The notes under the pieces are model-generated. The model did no database searches. It was not told the DNA's origin and saw nothing but the letters and a program-made list of their open reading frames with translations. From Batillaria attramentaria (taxonomy: Eukaryota; Mollusca; Gastropoda; Batillariidae): DNA of 64,000 nucleotides. The translations under genes and the position numbers were made by a program. Of the stretch, positions 1 to 11,621 are shown in pieces. Every line of letters begins with the position of its first letter. Within the stretch, counting starts at the first letter, position 1. Location: NCBI GenBank assembly GCA_018292915.2, contig JACVVK020000313.1, forward strand, positions 262,501 through 326,500. Direction: 5' to 3'.

Positions 1-49
<49 letters not shown>
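1..49. repeat. (CA)n microsatellite cut by the window edge
   Basis: Pure CA repeats from base 1, so the array continues to the left. Confidence 0.95.
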
Positions 50-50
<1 letters not shown>

Positions 51-1740
51 ACGCATGGCCGTTCAACATTGTATTTATTTGCATTTATGGGTGTGATCTT
101 CGGATTGGTACAGGCTTGCACGCACAACATTCCATTGAATAAATAGTACGCGGTACTTGCACAGTGAATCGGATGACTCCAGAGACACACCGGTGACGCG
201 GCTATCCCGATTCTGACCGGCTTGCGGCGTCTAAGCGCTAGCGTTGCTTGGCCGCACGCGACTTCTCTCAGAAAATCATCTGCGCTGTACTTGTGAAAGC
301 TTGCCTCGATCTGAGGTTGGCCTGTCTTGTCGCAGAAGGTCTCTGTTCAACTCTTAAGTGGTTTTTGTGGTGCTACTTGCGCGTACACTCACGTTGGAAG
401 CAATTTAGTCTCGTTTTCTGTAGAAAATTCACTTTCATTCGCGATAATATAACATTACAGAAAGGAAAGTCACGTTTATGAAAACGTCCCAGTTTTATAA
501 TATGTCTTGCGGCCACACCTAGAAGATTAGTGCAATTTGTGGCTTAGATCGAGCGCAGTTCGAGAAAGAAAATTGGTAGTGAATATTTTGTGGCTATGAA
601 CCAGCACTCGCCCCGGCTAAGAACCAGCCTGTATCAAACAGACGGTTGGCCGGTTCTTAGCCGAGGATTTCGCACTGCTCTGATATTTTCTTAAATTGCG
701 AAAACACTAAAGCATCCTACGTCACAACAATTGGCATGCAAGTCACAAAGACATCACGGATACGTGTCTGTTTTGAAACTACTGGAATTAACGTGGTATT
801 TTTTGTCAGCTTCGTGTTAAACTGCAAAATAGCTCCCGAGTCTCATTGCAGTCGAACAAATATGACTCGTGTCCTTACATGAATAAAATTTTCGATATAA
901 AATCGCTTTGGGTGGGAAGATGAAAGTCTTACTGATATGTGCATATAACAATATGATCAAATTCATTTCAGTTCTTAGCTTTCCTGGCAGCATTCTTGCA
1001 CATCACCGCATGTGTGTCGCGCTTTTCCGGCCTAAAACAGTCACTGCTATCGACAGCCGGTTGGATTCGCGGCTTAGCCGCGTCACCGGTGTGAGAGAGC
1101 AGCCGGCTGCGTGATTTGGACACTACTTCACCCACGGAATCCATACGCGATGAAGTCTTATCAGTCTTTCATGCTAAAAGATTCATTGGGTAAGAAAAAT
1201 AAAATTCTGGCCAGGGTTGGGGAAAAGAAAAAGTAAAACCAGCAACCGAGCGAAACCCTTCTTGTCAAACAGGCACTTCCATGACCTTTGCGTGTCTCAG
1301 TTGGGCAACTAGAGCAGTATTTGTCTTCAACAATAAGTCAGCGTACCTCGGAGAATGGAAAGGGTGTTGGGGGGGGGGGTGTAAAGAAGTTTATCACGAT
1401 CGAACACAACCCCCTCCCTCCCCCCCCCCCCACACCCAAACACACTCTTTTTTTTTTCTTTTTTTTTTTGGTTGAATGATGAAGTCGAAAATTGCATTTT
1501 TCTCGGTCTATTTCCTAATTCGTACAAGAGGAAGACCTTCAGGGGAGTACGCACGAGATGTGTATGTTGTATAATTACATTCCATTAGATCTTGAGCACG
1601 TGACCCAGAAAAGCAGGCACATGACTGGTGATGATAACTCTTGTCATTCGATCCGCTCACTCAGTGCGGCTCGACTCGGAGTGACACGCCGGCGTACTAT
1701 GTGGCCGCATTTGCACTCAAAGCTGAAGTGGACCCTAAGG

Positions 1741-1743
<3 letters not shown>
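50..1743. other. No gene seen
   Basis: Mixed-composition sequence. It holds the inverted repeat at 614-663, a small CGCGGCTTAGCCGCG palindrome at about 1066, a G9 run at 1371 and C/T runs at 1420-1470. The short open frames lack splice or homology support. Confidence 0.6.
614..663. repeat. Short inverted repeat, 12-bp perfect arms
   Basis: CGGCTAAGAACC at 614 pairs with GGTTCTTAGCCG ending at 663. No terminator or other role is implied in animal DNA. Confidence 0.6.
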
Positions 1744-1816
<73 letters not shown>

Positions 1817-1840
1817 GGGAGAGAGAGAGAGAGAGAGAGA
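1744..1840. repeat. (TG)n followed by (GA)n
   Basis: A TG run (1744-1799) passes directly into GA repeats with a short G interruption. Open frames across it encode only Cys-Val or Arg-Glu repeats. Confidence 0.95.
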
Positions 1841-2641
1841 TCCTATCGGTGATCTTGTTCTGTTCTGTCCGCCGATTTCTGATTAAATTCAAAACGTCGT
1901 CCCGGCCTTGCCTTAGCAAGGTTTATGAGAAGACAATATCCGGCGGGTTTGCCTACAAACAGTCCACTCACTGGAAAAAAAAAAGTATGTGTTCTGTTGG
2001 TTTTTGTGACTAGAAATAGAACCAGTGTGAACTAAACACCATTGAAATGAATCACACCTATTCATCTCATCTGTCTGGTGTACAATTCAAAAGTGGTTCT
2101 TGATCATGATTATTTGTGACTATTTCACGCCCTTCATACACACGTATTCTGTTTTGGTCACTATCAACAAAAACAACAACAACTTGTCCGCGTCTACTGT
2201 GATATTTGCAAACGGCGACGTGACACAAGACACACCGCAGCAGCACACTACGTGTGCCTGACTGTGACGAACCAACCCTGTAATAATGTCACACACCCAG
2301 TCACGAGTCACAAAACACCGTCCGTCACGAGACAGGTCGTGGTAACATCTGGCCAGTGCAGGGTGAAACAACAAAGACCCTGCACCTGTGCACGTGACAG
2401 AATCAGCGCGCGCATGTGACCAAATTTGAATAGTTGTGCTAATTTTTGTTTCGTGCGACCATGTGCCCACGCCCCCGTCTTTGCTATCTTCACCCGTACG
2501 CGATGGAAACGGACGTTAACTCGCAGTCACTCAACCACCCAGCTGCCGGTGTTTGCTATATTTGATAATTATACTTCACCCCTCTGAAAGGCCTTCTTCA
2601 CTGACTTTCTGTTGAAGATAGAATCGGTGGAATGGAGGGGA

Positions 2642-2644
<3 letters not shown>
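1841..2644. other. No gene seen
   Basis: Unique-looking sequence without repeats or coding signal I can support. Confidence 0.55.
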
Positions 2645-2678
<34 letters not shown>

Positions 2679-3090
2679 AGTAGGTTGGGCCGGGGAGGGG
2701 GGGGGGGTGGAGGTGGCGAGGGTGGGAGGGAAGCCGAGGGATGTGGTGACGGGGTCACGTTGCACTTGCGCTGCACTGCAGAGAGAAGGCTTCCACAAGC
2801 CACAAGACTGATGCCCCGTAAACAACCTCAAAAATTAAAATCAAAGGATGGGGCAATTTGTGACAAACACGATAAAGACGGGGTGGAAGGGGGTGTGGGG
2901 GTGGGGGAGGTTGGCGCTAACCCACTTCTCTCTCTCTCTCTCTCTTTTCTTCTCTCCCCCCCCCCCCCCGCACAAACTGGCAAACACACGAATTATCTTA
3001 CAAATAAATACCGGAAGTTGGAACGGGCACCGGAGATGGCTTTGAGTCCCCCCCCACCTCCCTCCACCCCACACACTTAAAAAAAAAAAA
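2645..3090. repeat. Simple-sequence block: (TG)n, G-rich, (TC)n, poly-C
   Basis: TG repeats at 2645-2675, a G-rich run at 2692-2735, TC repeats and C13 at 2928-2970, and C and A runs at 3046-3090. The unique sequence between them shows no gene. Confidence 0.85.
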
Positions 3091-3261
3091 ATGCCCCCGA
3101 CAAACAAGTCTTGCGATGCACTAACAAACACGTTGTTTGAGATTCTATCTCTGCTGGCTGTGTGAGAGACAGCACGGCTTTCCCTCAAGGCAAGTCCGGC
3201 GTTGTGTGGGATTGTGGGATTGGAGTGTCTCTCTTTGGCTTTGCTTTTCGCGTGTCCCCTT

Positions 3262-3670
3262 CAGTCTCCGTCGCAGAACCGTGTGGCGACTCTTTACGTA
3301 CAGGTGCCAAGTCCGTTTGAGCCGAAGAACTAGGGTGGTAACAGGATCCAAAGAGTTGAAGGATCGGAACAGAAAAAGAAAGAAAGAAAGAAAGAAAGGT
3401 CTTCTGCAGTCTCCGTCGCAGAGTTGTGTGGCGACTCTACATACAGGTGACAAGTCCGTTTGCGACGAAGACCTAGGGTGGTAACCGGCAGAGCCCAAAG
3501 AGTTGAAGGACTGGAACGAAAAAAAGAAAGAAGGGGGGTGGGGGGTGGGTGGGTGTTTGGGAGTTTAACAAGAAAGAAAGAAAGAAAGAAAGAAAGAGGC
3601 AAAGTGTGCTCTTTACATACAGGTGACAAGTCTGCTTGAGCTGAAGAACTCGGATGGTAACAAAGACGAA
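3262..3670. repeat. Three-copy tandem repeat with (GAAA)n spacers
   Basis: CAGTCTCCGTCGCAGA, GTGTGGCGACTCT, ACATACAGGTGACAAGTC and CTAGGGTGGTAAC recur at about 3262, 3407 and 3609 (third copy partial). Each of the first two units ends in AAAGAGTTGAAGGA-C/T and a GAAA run. The third period is lengthened by G-rich sequence and a SINE tail. Confidence 0.8.
3544..3569 (-). mobile_element. Fragment of SINE family 1 3' tail
   Basis: GGTGGGTGTTTGGGAGTTTA matches the terminal bases of family 1, with none of the body or head. It lies inside the third period of the 3.3-kb tandem repeat, between GAAA runs. It could be an extreme 5' truncation, or chance in G-rich DNA. Confidence 0.45.
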
Positions 3671-4445
3671 TGAGTTTGAGAATATCCCCCCCCCAAAAAA
3701 AAACAACAACAAAAAAAAAAACAAACAGGGAAAGTAAAAAATTAGCCCTCAAATAAAAGGTCGAAATGCCAATACGATGCTGGACGCACGGACGAAATAT
3801 TGGCCATTCCATGAATTTTTAACAGTTAATGTGCACTTTATCTGTGCTCTGATAAACTTTTGTTTTTGTTTTTTGTTGGTAAACCACTTGTAGCTATACT
3901 TTGCACGTGTAACTCTGAAGCATACCAATTTCGGTTTGATGAGATTTGTGCTCACCTAGACCCATTCGTTTTTGCCTTTGTAGTAAATGGGGGGAAGGGG
4001 GGGGGGAGAGAACAACACCAATCATCTGTTTGTTAAATCCCGTATCAGTCAGATTTGCGGCTCTCTCCGGCTGTTTTATAATATTGATTTAAAAAAAAAA
4101 AAAAACCAACTCAGGTATTGATTCTGTTTAGTGGAATATACAAGGTTGTCGCCGAATCTTAGCCCTAGAGAAGCTTGCAGATCTTCACACAGCCTATTGT
4201 GACCGAGGTGACACGTCTCTGGTTCGGAGGACGTATTCCACTCTTCCAAATTATCGATTAGTCTCCCCTCTCACAGCTCAATCCGCAGCGCTTCACTCTC
4301 AGTAGAGTTGACGAATCTCGAGCACAGCGCAGGTGGTAGGGGTCAAGGCCACAGCGACCTGTTAATGGAACCTTGAGCTAATTGACCCCGATAAACAGGT
4401 GGCACTTGTTCAGGGTTGCGACCGGTCGTCGGGCCTTCTCTTGGC
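3671..4445. other. No gene seen
   Basis: Contains a C8-A9 junction at 3687, an A/C-rich bit to 3730, a G-rich run at 3991-4008 and A15 at 4091. Otherwise unremarkable. Confidence 0.55.
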
Positions 4446-4800
4446 ACGAGTAGCGAGTCACAGAGGTAGAGAAGTTGCCTTCAGAAAGGTGGACTCAGTC
4501 GTGAGACTTTGAACGTGGTGGAAATTGTGGCTCTGTGCATGTACCGTGAGGACCGAGTCACAGAGGTAGGGAGGTTGTCAGAGAGATGAACCGAGGGAAA
4601 ATGTGCTTGAAAATGTAGCTCTGTGCCCCGAGAAGCGAGTCACAGAGGTAGAGAGGTTGTCCGAGAAATTGACTGAGGAGTAAGGTGTTTGAAATTGTAG
4701 CTCTGGGCATGTGGGCCGACGGAGTCACAGAAGTAGAGAGGTTGTCAGAGAGGTAAACTCAGTGATGGAAAAGGTGCTTGAAAGTGTAGCTCTGTGCGGC
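4446..4800. repeat. Four-copy minisatellite, ~85-100 bp unit
   Basis: GAGTCACAGAGGTAGAGAGG recurs at about 4453, 4554, 4637 and 4721. Each copy is followed by TTGTCAGAGAG, CTCAGT and GAAANTGTAGCTCTGTGC. Confidence 0.8.
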
Positions 4801-5235
4801 TGACCATTCCGGTTGCTGCCGCTTGGGTTGCTACTAATGATGATGGTGATTGAGCGACCAACCTCCGCTGATGGACCGCTAGAGGGAGAGACAGAGTGGG
4901 AGTGAGAGAGAGGCAGCGACAGAGAGAGGCAGTTTGCCCGCCGGCACACGTTTGGGTAGAGATTGTAAGGGTCAACAACAATGATCCATGATAAAAGAAG
5001 CGTATTGAACCGTTGCGACTAGAGCCTGAGAGAGAGGGGGTGGGGGGTGGGATGGTGTATACATCTGCAAAATGAAGGAAATGGAGAGAGAGACTTGATG
5101 TCGGGTATATGATAATTTCTGCTAAATGTCTGGCCGGAATGGAATAGGGCAAGGCCGGTTCACATGCGGATTGACGGCGGCAGGAGGTTTGCAGTCGGTA
5201 ATTGTTCAGCGTAAATACTATCCACATGGATAACG

Positions 5236-5880
5236 ACGATTAAGGTAGTGGGCTTTGGAAAGGCGTGTTTGGTGTTTGTGTGTAAAGCGTGGTATTTGCT
5301 GATGCATACGCCTCCGTGGGTAGATCACACCATAAAGGTATTGGGCTTTAGAAAGACGTGTTTGTGTGTAAATCGTGGCATTTACTGATGCATGCGCCAC
5401 CGTGGGCAGATCACACCATAAAGGTTTTGGGCTTTAGAAAGGCGTGTTTGTGTGTAAATCGTGGTATTTGCTGATGCATACGCCACCGTGGGTAGATCAC
5501 ACCACAAAGGTCTTGGGCTTCAGAAAGGCTTGTTTGTGTGTAAATCGTGGTATCCTTTGCTGATGCATACGCCACTGTGGATACAGCACACCATGTCGCA
5601 GTTCGGCCTTATTGAAAATTGAAAATTCTGGGGTTTGGAAAGCTGTGTTCGTGTAGGTAAGGAACAGTAAGAATGGTGTTTACTGATGCATACGGTCAGG
5701 CCACACTGTCGGGTATGCTGTCTTCTGCCTAAAGCTGAACCTATAGCAACATCAGATACGTACACGCAAATGGAAATGTAGGATTCTAGGGGCTTGGAAA
5801 GGTGTGATTGTACAACTGACGATGATGTTTACTGATGCATACGCCACAGTGGGTAGATCACGCTACGCTGTATGCTGATG
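5236..5880. repeat. Minisatellite, 86-93 bp unit, four good copies plus decayed ones
   Basis: TTGGGCTTTAGAAAGGCGTG, TTTGTGTGTAAATCGTGGTA and CTGATGCATACGCCACCGTG recur from about 5242, 5335, 5421 and 5507. Diverged copies continue to about 5880. Confidence 0.8.
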
Positions 5881-6901
5881 GCCCTCGGCACGGCCCGGCC
5901 CGCCAGGGTGAACCCATCGAGAACGAATCATCAGTCGATCAAACGAGCCAGTCATGGAATTGATTTGGGAGAGGCAGCGAGCTGTTAATGCGTTTGGCTG
6001 GAGCGGAAAACTGGTAGCAAGGCCAGCTGAAATGGCGCAGGTACTCCAGCAGTAAATAATAGCCTGACTGAGTTCTCGATTCCAGTCAGTCAGTCCGCAG
6101 TGGGAGAAAATCGGGTGTGGACTTGCAAAATTGCCGTTAGCCTGTTTTGGCCAGCCCGGGTTGGATCAGATCACTGAGGCCCCAAAACAGCGCGAGAAGA
6201 AAATACAGAATTGCGCAGGGAAATGTCGCAATACTGACAAGGCAAACGTGTTTTTCTTTTTTTCTTTTCTTTTTTCCCCCGGGGTGGGGTGGGGGGGGGG
6301 GGGGCACAGAACTCACAGCTTTACAATCAAAGGTCTATAATTGTATGGGGGGGGGGGGGGGGTCACTGAAATTAGCAACTCGTCCAGCAGTGAGATATTA
6401 CCTCGTTTGAACCTTTTCTTTTTTCCTTTTTTTTGGTGAAAGTGTGTGTGGGGGGGGGGGGGGGGGTTTTTTTCAGCAAATCAGTGATATTTGTGAACGC
6501 AAAAAAGTCGATTACTATATAAATCGTAATATCCCCGTGATTCAGGAACAGGCAAGGTAAACAACTGGCACGGGGGGCCGGCATGGTATAGTGGCACTAT
6601 GAATACAGCGCCAGATGGCGCTGTTAGTCAGTCGATTACACGACCTCTTGACCCATACCGTCACGTCTGCTTTAATTACTGGCCAGTAGAGCTCGCAGGT
6701 CCGGCTGTGATTGTGTCTGCATTCATCGAACTCCGCCAGAGAAATCGTTGGCTGTGTACACGAGAATGGGAGCGTCTGCGCAGACATGATTTTGCGGCGG
6801 AGTGTGTTTTCTCGGAAACCGGTCGATGTCCGCGTGACTTAGTCGTGTGGAAAAACCAGAAACGGGAATTAAATCATTCAGTCTGGTCAGAGACAGACAT
6901 A

Positions 6902-6902
<1 letters not shown>
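5881..6902. other. No gene seen apart from poly-G cluster
   Basis: Unique sequence around the G runs of 6243-6470. CCGGCATGGTATAGTGGCAC at 6578 resembles an A box, but no B box follows. Confidence 0.5.
6243..6470. repeat. Cluster of three poly-G runs
   Basis: G runs of roughly 12-18 at 6290-6304, 6346-6362 and 6450-6467, with T-rich flanks. Quadruplex-capable on the plus strand. Confidence 0.85.
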
Positions 6903-6952
<50 letters not shown>

Positions 6953-6975
6953 CGTGCGTGCGTGGGCATCAGTTG

Positions 6976-7013
<38 letters not shown>

Positions 7014-7095
7014 GTGTGTGAGCCACGGTGCGTTGGTGTTTGTGCGTGCGCGCGCGCGTGTGTGTGTGTGTGTGCGCGCGCGCGCGCGCCGTGCG
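6903..7095. repeat. Compound (TG)n/(GC)n alternating purine-pyrimidine tract
   Basis: TG arrays at 6903-6960 and 6979-7020, then GCGCGCGCGCG-TG-GCGCGCGCGC blocks at 7041-7090. Almost pure alternation over 190 bp. Confidence 0.9.
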
Positions 7096-7556
7096 TCAGT
7101 GCGTACGTAGGTGCGTCAGTGGTCCTCAGTTTTCCAGAAACTGATTGACGTCAGTCATGCGTCTGCTTTACGTAGACCTATCATACTTTATATCCGTTTT
7201 GGGATATTATTACTGAATCAAATACTCCAGTTTATTTCTTGCCAATTTCTGCAATGTCAGTGCATGACGGTATTGCCACGTTTTCTATTTTTCCGATCCG
7301 TCTGCCACCAACCAGACTTGCATGCCCCGTTCCATTGATAACAGTCAGTGGGCAGGAGCAGGTCAGTCACGACAGGCGTATTTCTGGACCAATCCTGCAC
7401 TGTGTTTCTTTTTATGGTTGCAAGGGAACTTTTCACCTCCCCACGAACAAAGCAAGATCAGGAATAGAAGTAATGATAATGATGCGGGCGCTTTGGACAA
7501 CAGTGGAACTCTCTCGAAATGAATCTCCTTCGATTGTGGAGGTGTTCGATTGATCA

Positions 7557-7692
7557 GTCGCGGCGCTTTCACTGCGGCGGGGTGACCACAGTTAGTGCGT
7601 ACAGAGATACTTTGCACTTGATTACAATCCCGTTGAATAATAATGTCTAGAATCTTGATTCAAACGACATTTCTGCCAGTAAGCTCGTGTGC

Positions 7693-7777
<85 letters not shown>

Positions 7778-7935
7778 TATTTTTCTGGATATTAATTAGT
7801 CGCGGCGCATTCAAGTTCACCGTGGCTGCATGACCACAGTCAGTGCGTAAGGTCCTTTACACTTGATTGCAATCTCGTTGAATAATAGTTTCTAAAATCT
7901 TGATTTAAACGACATTTCAGCCAGTAAGCTCGTGT
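7557..7935. repeat. ~135-bp direct duplication flanking a long (TG)n array
   Basis: AGTCGCGGCGC, TGACCACAGTTAGTGCGTA, CACTTGATTACAATC, CGTTGAATAATA, AACGACATTTC and CCAGTAAGCTCGTGT occur in order at 7557-7690 and again at 7798-7935. The (TG)n of 7695-7776 lies between them. Several substitutions separate the copies. Confidence 0.85.
7695..7776. repeat. (TG)n array between duplicated flanks
   Basis: A pure TG run, about 41 units, lying exactly between the two copies of the 7557-7935 duplication. Confidence 0.95.
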
Positions 7936-8117
7936 ACTCGTGTTTTGTTGTTGTTTTTTAGAGCGTGCACACTGGTGAATGGCTGGTTAGTTGGTTAGTT
8001 GGAATTTAGCGTCCTCCTCACGCTGAAACCCGCTTGAAGACCACGCAATCAGGCAGGTTAAAAGAGTCAAACGCAGCTAACTGCAGCCCATCTGAACACT
8101 AATAGGCATATTTAGTA

Positions 8118-8292
8118 GGACTTCGTAAGGACGACTTGGCTGAGCAGCGTAACCCATTTACATGTAAAGAAGGCACGTTAGGGGTACCATTAGCTAATCG
8201 CAGTGCGTTAGCGGCTCGCGGCCTCTGTCATCTGAGATTAATTTACATGAAAATGGGTTACGCTGCTCGTCGAAGTCCTCCTTACGAAGTCC
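8118..8292. mobile_element. MITE with ~50-bp terminal inverted repeats and TA target
   Basis: GGACTTCGTAAGGA at 8118 begins an inverted repeat that ends as TCCTTACGAAGTCC at 8279-8292. Pairing continues inward through AGCAGCGTAACCC and TTTACATG. TA dinucleotides (8116-8117 and 8293-8294) flank the ends, as expected of Tc1/mariner-derived MITEs. The 175-bp body has no coding capacity. Confidence 0.75.
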
Positions 8293-8786
8293 TACATAGT
8301 ACGCCGCCTGTTCAGTCAGTTCCGGCTGTCTTGACAGGTTGACCATCCTTGACTGTTGTCAATGACAAATCACACAAACAAGGCACACTCCATGCAGCCC
8401 CAGGAGCACGGTGCCTGAATCGCGTCCTTTACAGGTGTGTTAAACACAGCGTCCAGCGATTGATTGCTCACCGGCGTACGCCGCTTTGTTGACAAACGAG
8501 TACCCCCAGTTGCGTGTGGCGGGCGCAGTTAGCCGTTTGTCTTCATCATTAGCGGGTGTCCGCTGGCTTTTACCACCTGAGTGATGGCAGCACAAGGCGA
8601 CCCGACGAGAACAAATGAGCACGTGAAACCAGGCACGCCAAGGTACAAATATGTACCACGCAGACACCTCTGAACTGCAGTGCATCTGCAGCTGCATAGC
8701 ACATGCACAACGTGTTCAGTCGTCTGTGCTGGCGTGAAGGTCGAAGGTGAAATTACAGTGGTGGAGTGTGTAAATTTTGATACTTT

Positions 8787-8794
<8 letters not shown>

Positions 8795-8860
<66 letters not shown>

Positions 8861-9001
8861 TCTCTCAGCGAGAGAGAGAGAAATATAATAATGACAATAA
8901 TTATTCTTTATTTACCAACGATAGACGTTTTTAATACAAAGGCCCATTTTCTAAACTGATCTGCCGTTGCTACCTCTACGAGAGAGAGGGAGAGAGAGAG
9001 A
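8795..9001. repeat. (CA)n plus two GA runs
   Basis: CA repeats at 8795-8859, GA at 8871-8881 and again at 8981-9001. Confidence 0.9.
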
Positions 9002-9658
9002 TGTTTTCACTTCGTGTGTGTTCTAGACGGCTAAATGCTCGCACTGTTTTGGTTTCCAAACGGTGAAAAAAAAAATGCAACGGGAAAGCACCGCATTGTG
9101 CCAGCACTCCGGACATAAGTGAAACCAGATCGTGCACGTTTTTCAGTCCCCAGTGTCTCCGTTTGGGCTCAGGGTTATCGGGGACGGGTTGGGCTGGAAA
9201 CTGGGAGAGATGAGAGGAGGAAACGTTGGGGCGGGGGGGGGGGGGCTGAAAACAAAAACAAACAAACCCCAAACAAACGACAAAACAAAAATTACAGCAC
9301 AGCCAACTTTATGCAAACGGCTGAATGCCACTGTTGTTTTTGCTCATTTGTGTTTCTGCTAAAACTAATAGCTGTATAGGATGATTGCCAGCAGCCCCCC
9401 CCCCTTTTTTAATTTTTTTTTTTATTCACATTCTCCGCCTAAGGCGAGCCAGCGTCTCCTCGTCCATGTACACTTTATGCAAGAAAAACGCCACGGACGT
9501 TAGGCGCAGGAGAATGGTCGTCGGCCTTCTTTCTGTCGCCCGAACTCATTCTCCGTCGACGGCGAGCCTGTCTTCTCACGCACATACATTGTATACACAG
9601 AAACAGCCACGGGCTGTACACACGGGAGAATGGCCCTACCTGGATTGAACCGTAGAGA

Positions 9659-10256
9659 CAACCCTGTTCCGGGTCCGTCGATTACTCTGTGCCCCTACGA
9701 CGACGGCCAAGTCGGGCTAACCGACTAAGTGATACCTAAGAAGGAAAAAACAAAAATACTTGATGACAAGGAAAGTGGACAGTTGCAAACAACTCTGAGG
9801 TCTCCGTGTTATTTCACAGTATGCACAGAAACGGTGAAAACTGTCGCATTCACCAGCACAGTACATTTTCAGCCTGTTTCGAGGTTATTGCATGCATGAG
9901 TTGTCTCCCTTATCGCAACAAGCACGCATTTTTCGTGGCAGAGCACAAATCTGCCACGAAAAATGCATGTATGCTGCAGGTCGGTGTATGCACCGGGGAC
10001 AACTCATGCAGGCAATAATCTCGAAACAGGCTGAGAATGTACTGTGCTGGTGAATGCGACAGTTTTCACCGCTTCTGTGCACACCGTGAAATAACATGGG
10101 GACTTCAAAGTTGTTCGCAACTGTCCACTTTCCTTGTCACCGAGTATTTTTGTTTTTTCCTTCTTAGGTATCACTCAGCTCGGCTCGGTCTCGGTTAGCC
10201 CGACTTGGCCGTCGTAGCAGGGGCATGGAGTTATCGACGGACCCGGAACAGGGTTG
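9659..10256. mobile_element. Foldback element: ~600-bp near-palindrome with 8-bp target duplication
   Basis: The left arm starts CAACCCTGTTCCGGGTC, and the right arm ends with its exact reverse complement. Homology continues inward through nearly 300 bp per arm with scattered mismatches, meeting at a tight centre near 9952, where CATTTTTCGTGGCAGA pairs with TCTGCCACGAAAAATG. CCGTAGAG flanks both ends (9650-9657 and 10257-10264), an 8-bp direct repeat. An 8-bp duplication with inverted ends is typical of hAT-like or P-like elements, so this is probably a non-autonomous foldback MITE. No transposase is encoded. Similar peptides predicted from the two arms on opposite strands are a symmetry artefact. 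Confidence 0.85.
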
Positions 10257-10264
10257 CCGTAGAG

Positions 10265-11610
10265 GTGCAAATGTTGACCTGTTGAAAGGGAAAGGGGGGG
10301 GGGGGGTCGACGTCTGTTGACCGAAGATCGGGGGCCCGGCATTCGCACTGCCCAGGGCTTGGGATCAGCAGCTGCCGCTTCGGTCAACAACGGTCGCCTG
10401 TCCTACTGGGCGCAGGCATGTCAGGCTCTCCCAAACCTGTCGCGAGGGGATGTGTGTGTTTGGCTGTCTTTAGGGTTTGGGGATGAAGTTCCCAGGATGC
10501 GATGAATTTTGTTATAAGTTGTCCCCCCCCCCCCCCCCCCCGGCGCTCCTCCTGCTTCAAGTTGTGACTGGAAATTATGCAACCCCGTGTTTGCTGGTGA
10601 TTGTTGTCAGTGGTGATGATGGTTTGTAAAACCAACAGAAAAACCCAAAACGTTATCCGGATCAAGAAAAGGTCCTTTTACCAAATCACGGTAGATCTGT
10701 TGCCGAGGACCTATACGTTGCTAGCGACAGGTTATTGTAACCATTTCATCAGTGCCGGAACCGTCAAGTAAAGTTTAAGTTTAAGCTCTTGCCCAGTGTG
10801 GAGGCTGGAGAATTTCGCGACTGATGACATCCTCAGACCCACCATAGCTGCTGTCGCCCACTTTCCCGCAATCCACCTATACAAGGTGTTGGGCAAGGTA
10901 TGGCCAGCGACGGCCCCCGTGTTTGTGTGCACTGTGCGACAGCAGGGCCAGGAATCTCAGCAAATTTGCTCTGTGCTGGCGGTCATCGCTTGCCGCTGTC
11001 CCCTCCAGCCACCACCTACAGGGTCAGCCCGGTTCCTGGTCATTTGCTGACGGTGGGCAGGGCATCTCAGTCGTTTTGTTCGCAGCTGTACAGGTCCTTG
11101 TCGATGGTGGTGTCTGAAGGTTGAATGGCTTAGAATGCCGTCAGATTGTAAACTGAAGGGCCTGGGTGCTTGTCAGACCTCTGTTACAAAATGATGGCTG
11201 GTTTGCCTCTGGTGTTTATGTCATGTTCTTTGCAGATGTCAGCTGAAGCCTGTAGTGTATTCTTTTTCCTTTTTTTTTTTTTTTGCCCCCGGCCGTTCTG
11301 ACTTGACAATTCCGGATTCATGCACGTCTTGGTTTCTTTACGTTTTTCGACATGAATGGCATGCTGCTTCTGTTTACATCGTCTCACTTGCAGAAGGCAG
11401 ATGACCCTACGACCCACAGGGTAACGGGACACGTGACGTGACATGACGTGACGTAATGACTAAAAAATTCGTGCTGACTCTTCTTTTGTGGCATCACGTC
11501 TCGTTTGTGTGGATTTTCCCCCCTTTTGGTTTCTTTCGCATGACTTGGAGAAGTCAGGTAGTATGTGCGTGTGTAATGATAAAAAATATATCTATCACTA
11601 TAGTAATAAC
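10265..11610. other. No gene seen
   Basis: G14 at 10293, C18 at 10524 and T16 at 11269. The open frames at 10796-11124 overlap one another in several frames and none resembles a known family. Confidence 0.5.
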
Positions 11611-11621
11611 TGTGGGTTGTG

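Noticed and set aside
614..663. Rho-independent terminator
   Set aside because: Stem-loop without a T tract, in eukaryotic DNA where this signal does not apply.
1558..1886. Cys-Val repeat proteins over TG arrays (and similar frames at many loci)
   Set aside because: Microsatellite translation artefacts.
5236..5880. CRISPR-like array
   Set aside because: The whole unit repeats, with no unique spacers between short repeats, in an animal genome.
9806..10097. Two similar 70-residue peptides on opposite strands
   Set aside because: They are mirror images created by the foldback element's inverted arms.
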